Shown here in pieces: positions 63,480 through 64,000 of a stretch of DNA of 64,000 nt. The notes under the pieces were generated by a model. That model was not told the origin of the DNA, ran no database searches, and saw only the letters and a list, made by a program, of their open reading frames with translations. The stretch is from Ixodes scapularis. Lineage: Eukaryota; Arthropoda; Arachnida; Ixodida; Ixodidae. Positions within the stretch are counted from its first letter, which is position 1, and each line of letters begins with the position of its first letter. The DNA is taken from positions 4,582,406 through 4,646,405 of the forward strand of contig NW_024609836.1 in the NCBI RefSeq assembly GCF_016920785.2. The letters run 5' to 3'. The position numbers and the translations under genes were made by a program.

Positions 63480-64000
63480 AAAATAAACTGTACAGGCCAC
63501 AACTATTGTCGATTAACGTCTTATTATAAATTTTGGGACATGGCCGCCATCAGGGCGATTCCTCATTCCACGCTGCACGAAAGAAAAATATAACTTGGTG
63601 CTGGAGGCAAATAACACTTGCAAAGCGGCAGACCAGATGGTAGAAATCTGGCCTCTCGGCGACTTATAAATAAAAATCAAGGAGGAGGAACTGAAATATG
63701 CACTTCGTCAATGCGCACAATCTTGCACGAAAAACATGTCTAAAAAAAAAAAAAAAAAAAAAACTTTGCGCTTAAAATGGGTTCTAATCACGGCCACTGA
63801 GACGTAAATATCGCCAGAGCAGCGCCTTCTACCACTCGTCCACGAAACGCGCGGAGTAACACTTTTTCTGTTTTTTTCATGCGCACCACTTTAGTACCTT
63901 TGACAGCGTTGCACGCTGAGTATGAAACAGAGTATAAGACACCCTATTGTCTGGTACAGAGGCCATTTATGAACGCTTGGGTGTTTAAATGATGTACTAC
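63480..64000. other. No gene recognised; poly-A tract at 63744-63764
   Basis: A 21-base A run follows TGTCTA at 63744, and the rest is non-coding by eye. The sequence GAGTATGAAACAGAGTATAAG near the end resembles the words at 62804-62820 in inverse, possibly another element end running off the window. Confidence 0.35.

Overview
The window reads as eukaryotic nuclear DNA, most likely from a hard tick or another mite or arachnid. This is an inference from three things: a divergent Kunitz-type terminal exon, BEN-domain exons separated by kilobase introns, and a very dense mixture of CR1/L2-like LINEs, long-inverted-repeat DNA transposons and degenerate minisatellites. There is no bacterial gene organisation. 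Almost every long open reading frame is a chance frame in non-coding DNA or a decayed transposon fragment.

Layout. 0-13.5 kb: two decayed fragments of APE-type non-LTR retrotransposons on the minus strand, a reverse transcriptase at 3.55-5.06 kb and a 5' UTR/ORF1/endonuclease piece at 11.43-13.44 kb. Both abut AATTAC-rich repeats. A palindromic MITE with TA target duplication lies at 10.55 kb. 13.9-20.5 kb: a HARBI1-like transposase remnant, two long-inverted-repeat elements (14.36-16.17 and 18.89-20.50 kb), and a MITE with a perfect 9-bp target duplication (16.67-17.21 kb). 17.6-25.4 kb: copies of a GC-rich CACGTG repeat, one of them split by a 2.3-kb transposon, then long minisatellite arrays. 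26.3 kb: an orphan Kunitz terminal exon on the plus strand. 28.4-37.1 kb: a minus-strand host gene whose last exons encode a BEN domain. Its largest intron contains a foldback element interrupted by a 2,095-bp transposon with a TA target duplication. 40.8-45.8 kb: a 5-kb element with CTATAG-rich subterminal arrays. 47.5-54.4 kb: the third GC-rich repeat copy with an expanded TGACGTCA array, an EnSpm/CACTA-like transposase pseudogene, a 2,342-bp hAT element with a perfect 8-bp target duplication, and a 46-bp minisatellite. 56.9-61.9 kb: a foldback with tRNA-like arms, a hairpin-rich array, and two tandem series of minus-strand exon-like cassettes with intact splice signals. 62.3-63.6 kb: a MITE and a decayed IS630/Tc1-like transposase.

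Likely host content is limited to the BEN-domain gene (minus), the Kunitz exon (plus) and, tentatively, the cassette exons at 57.9-61.9 kb. The rest is mobile-element history. The most interesting features are the transposon family that repeatedly carries the same exon-like module with a splice donor and polyadenylation signal, the phase-matched duplicated exon cassettes, and the nested insertions whose empty sites can be read from the other inverted arm. No tools were run. All family assignments are by motif recognition and all counts are by eye.
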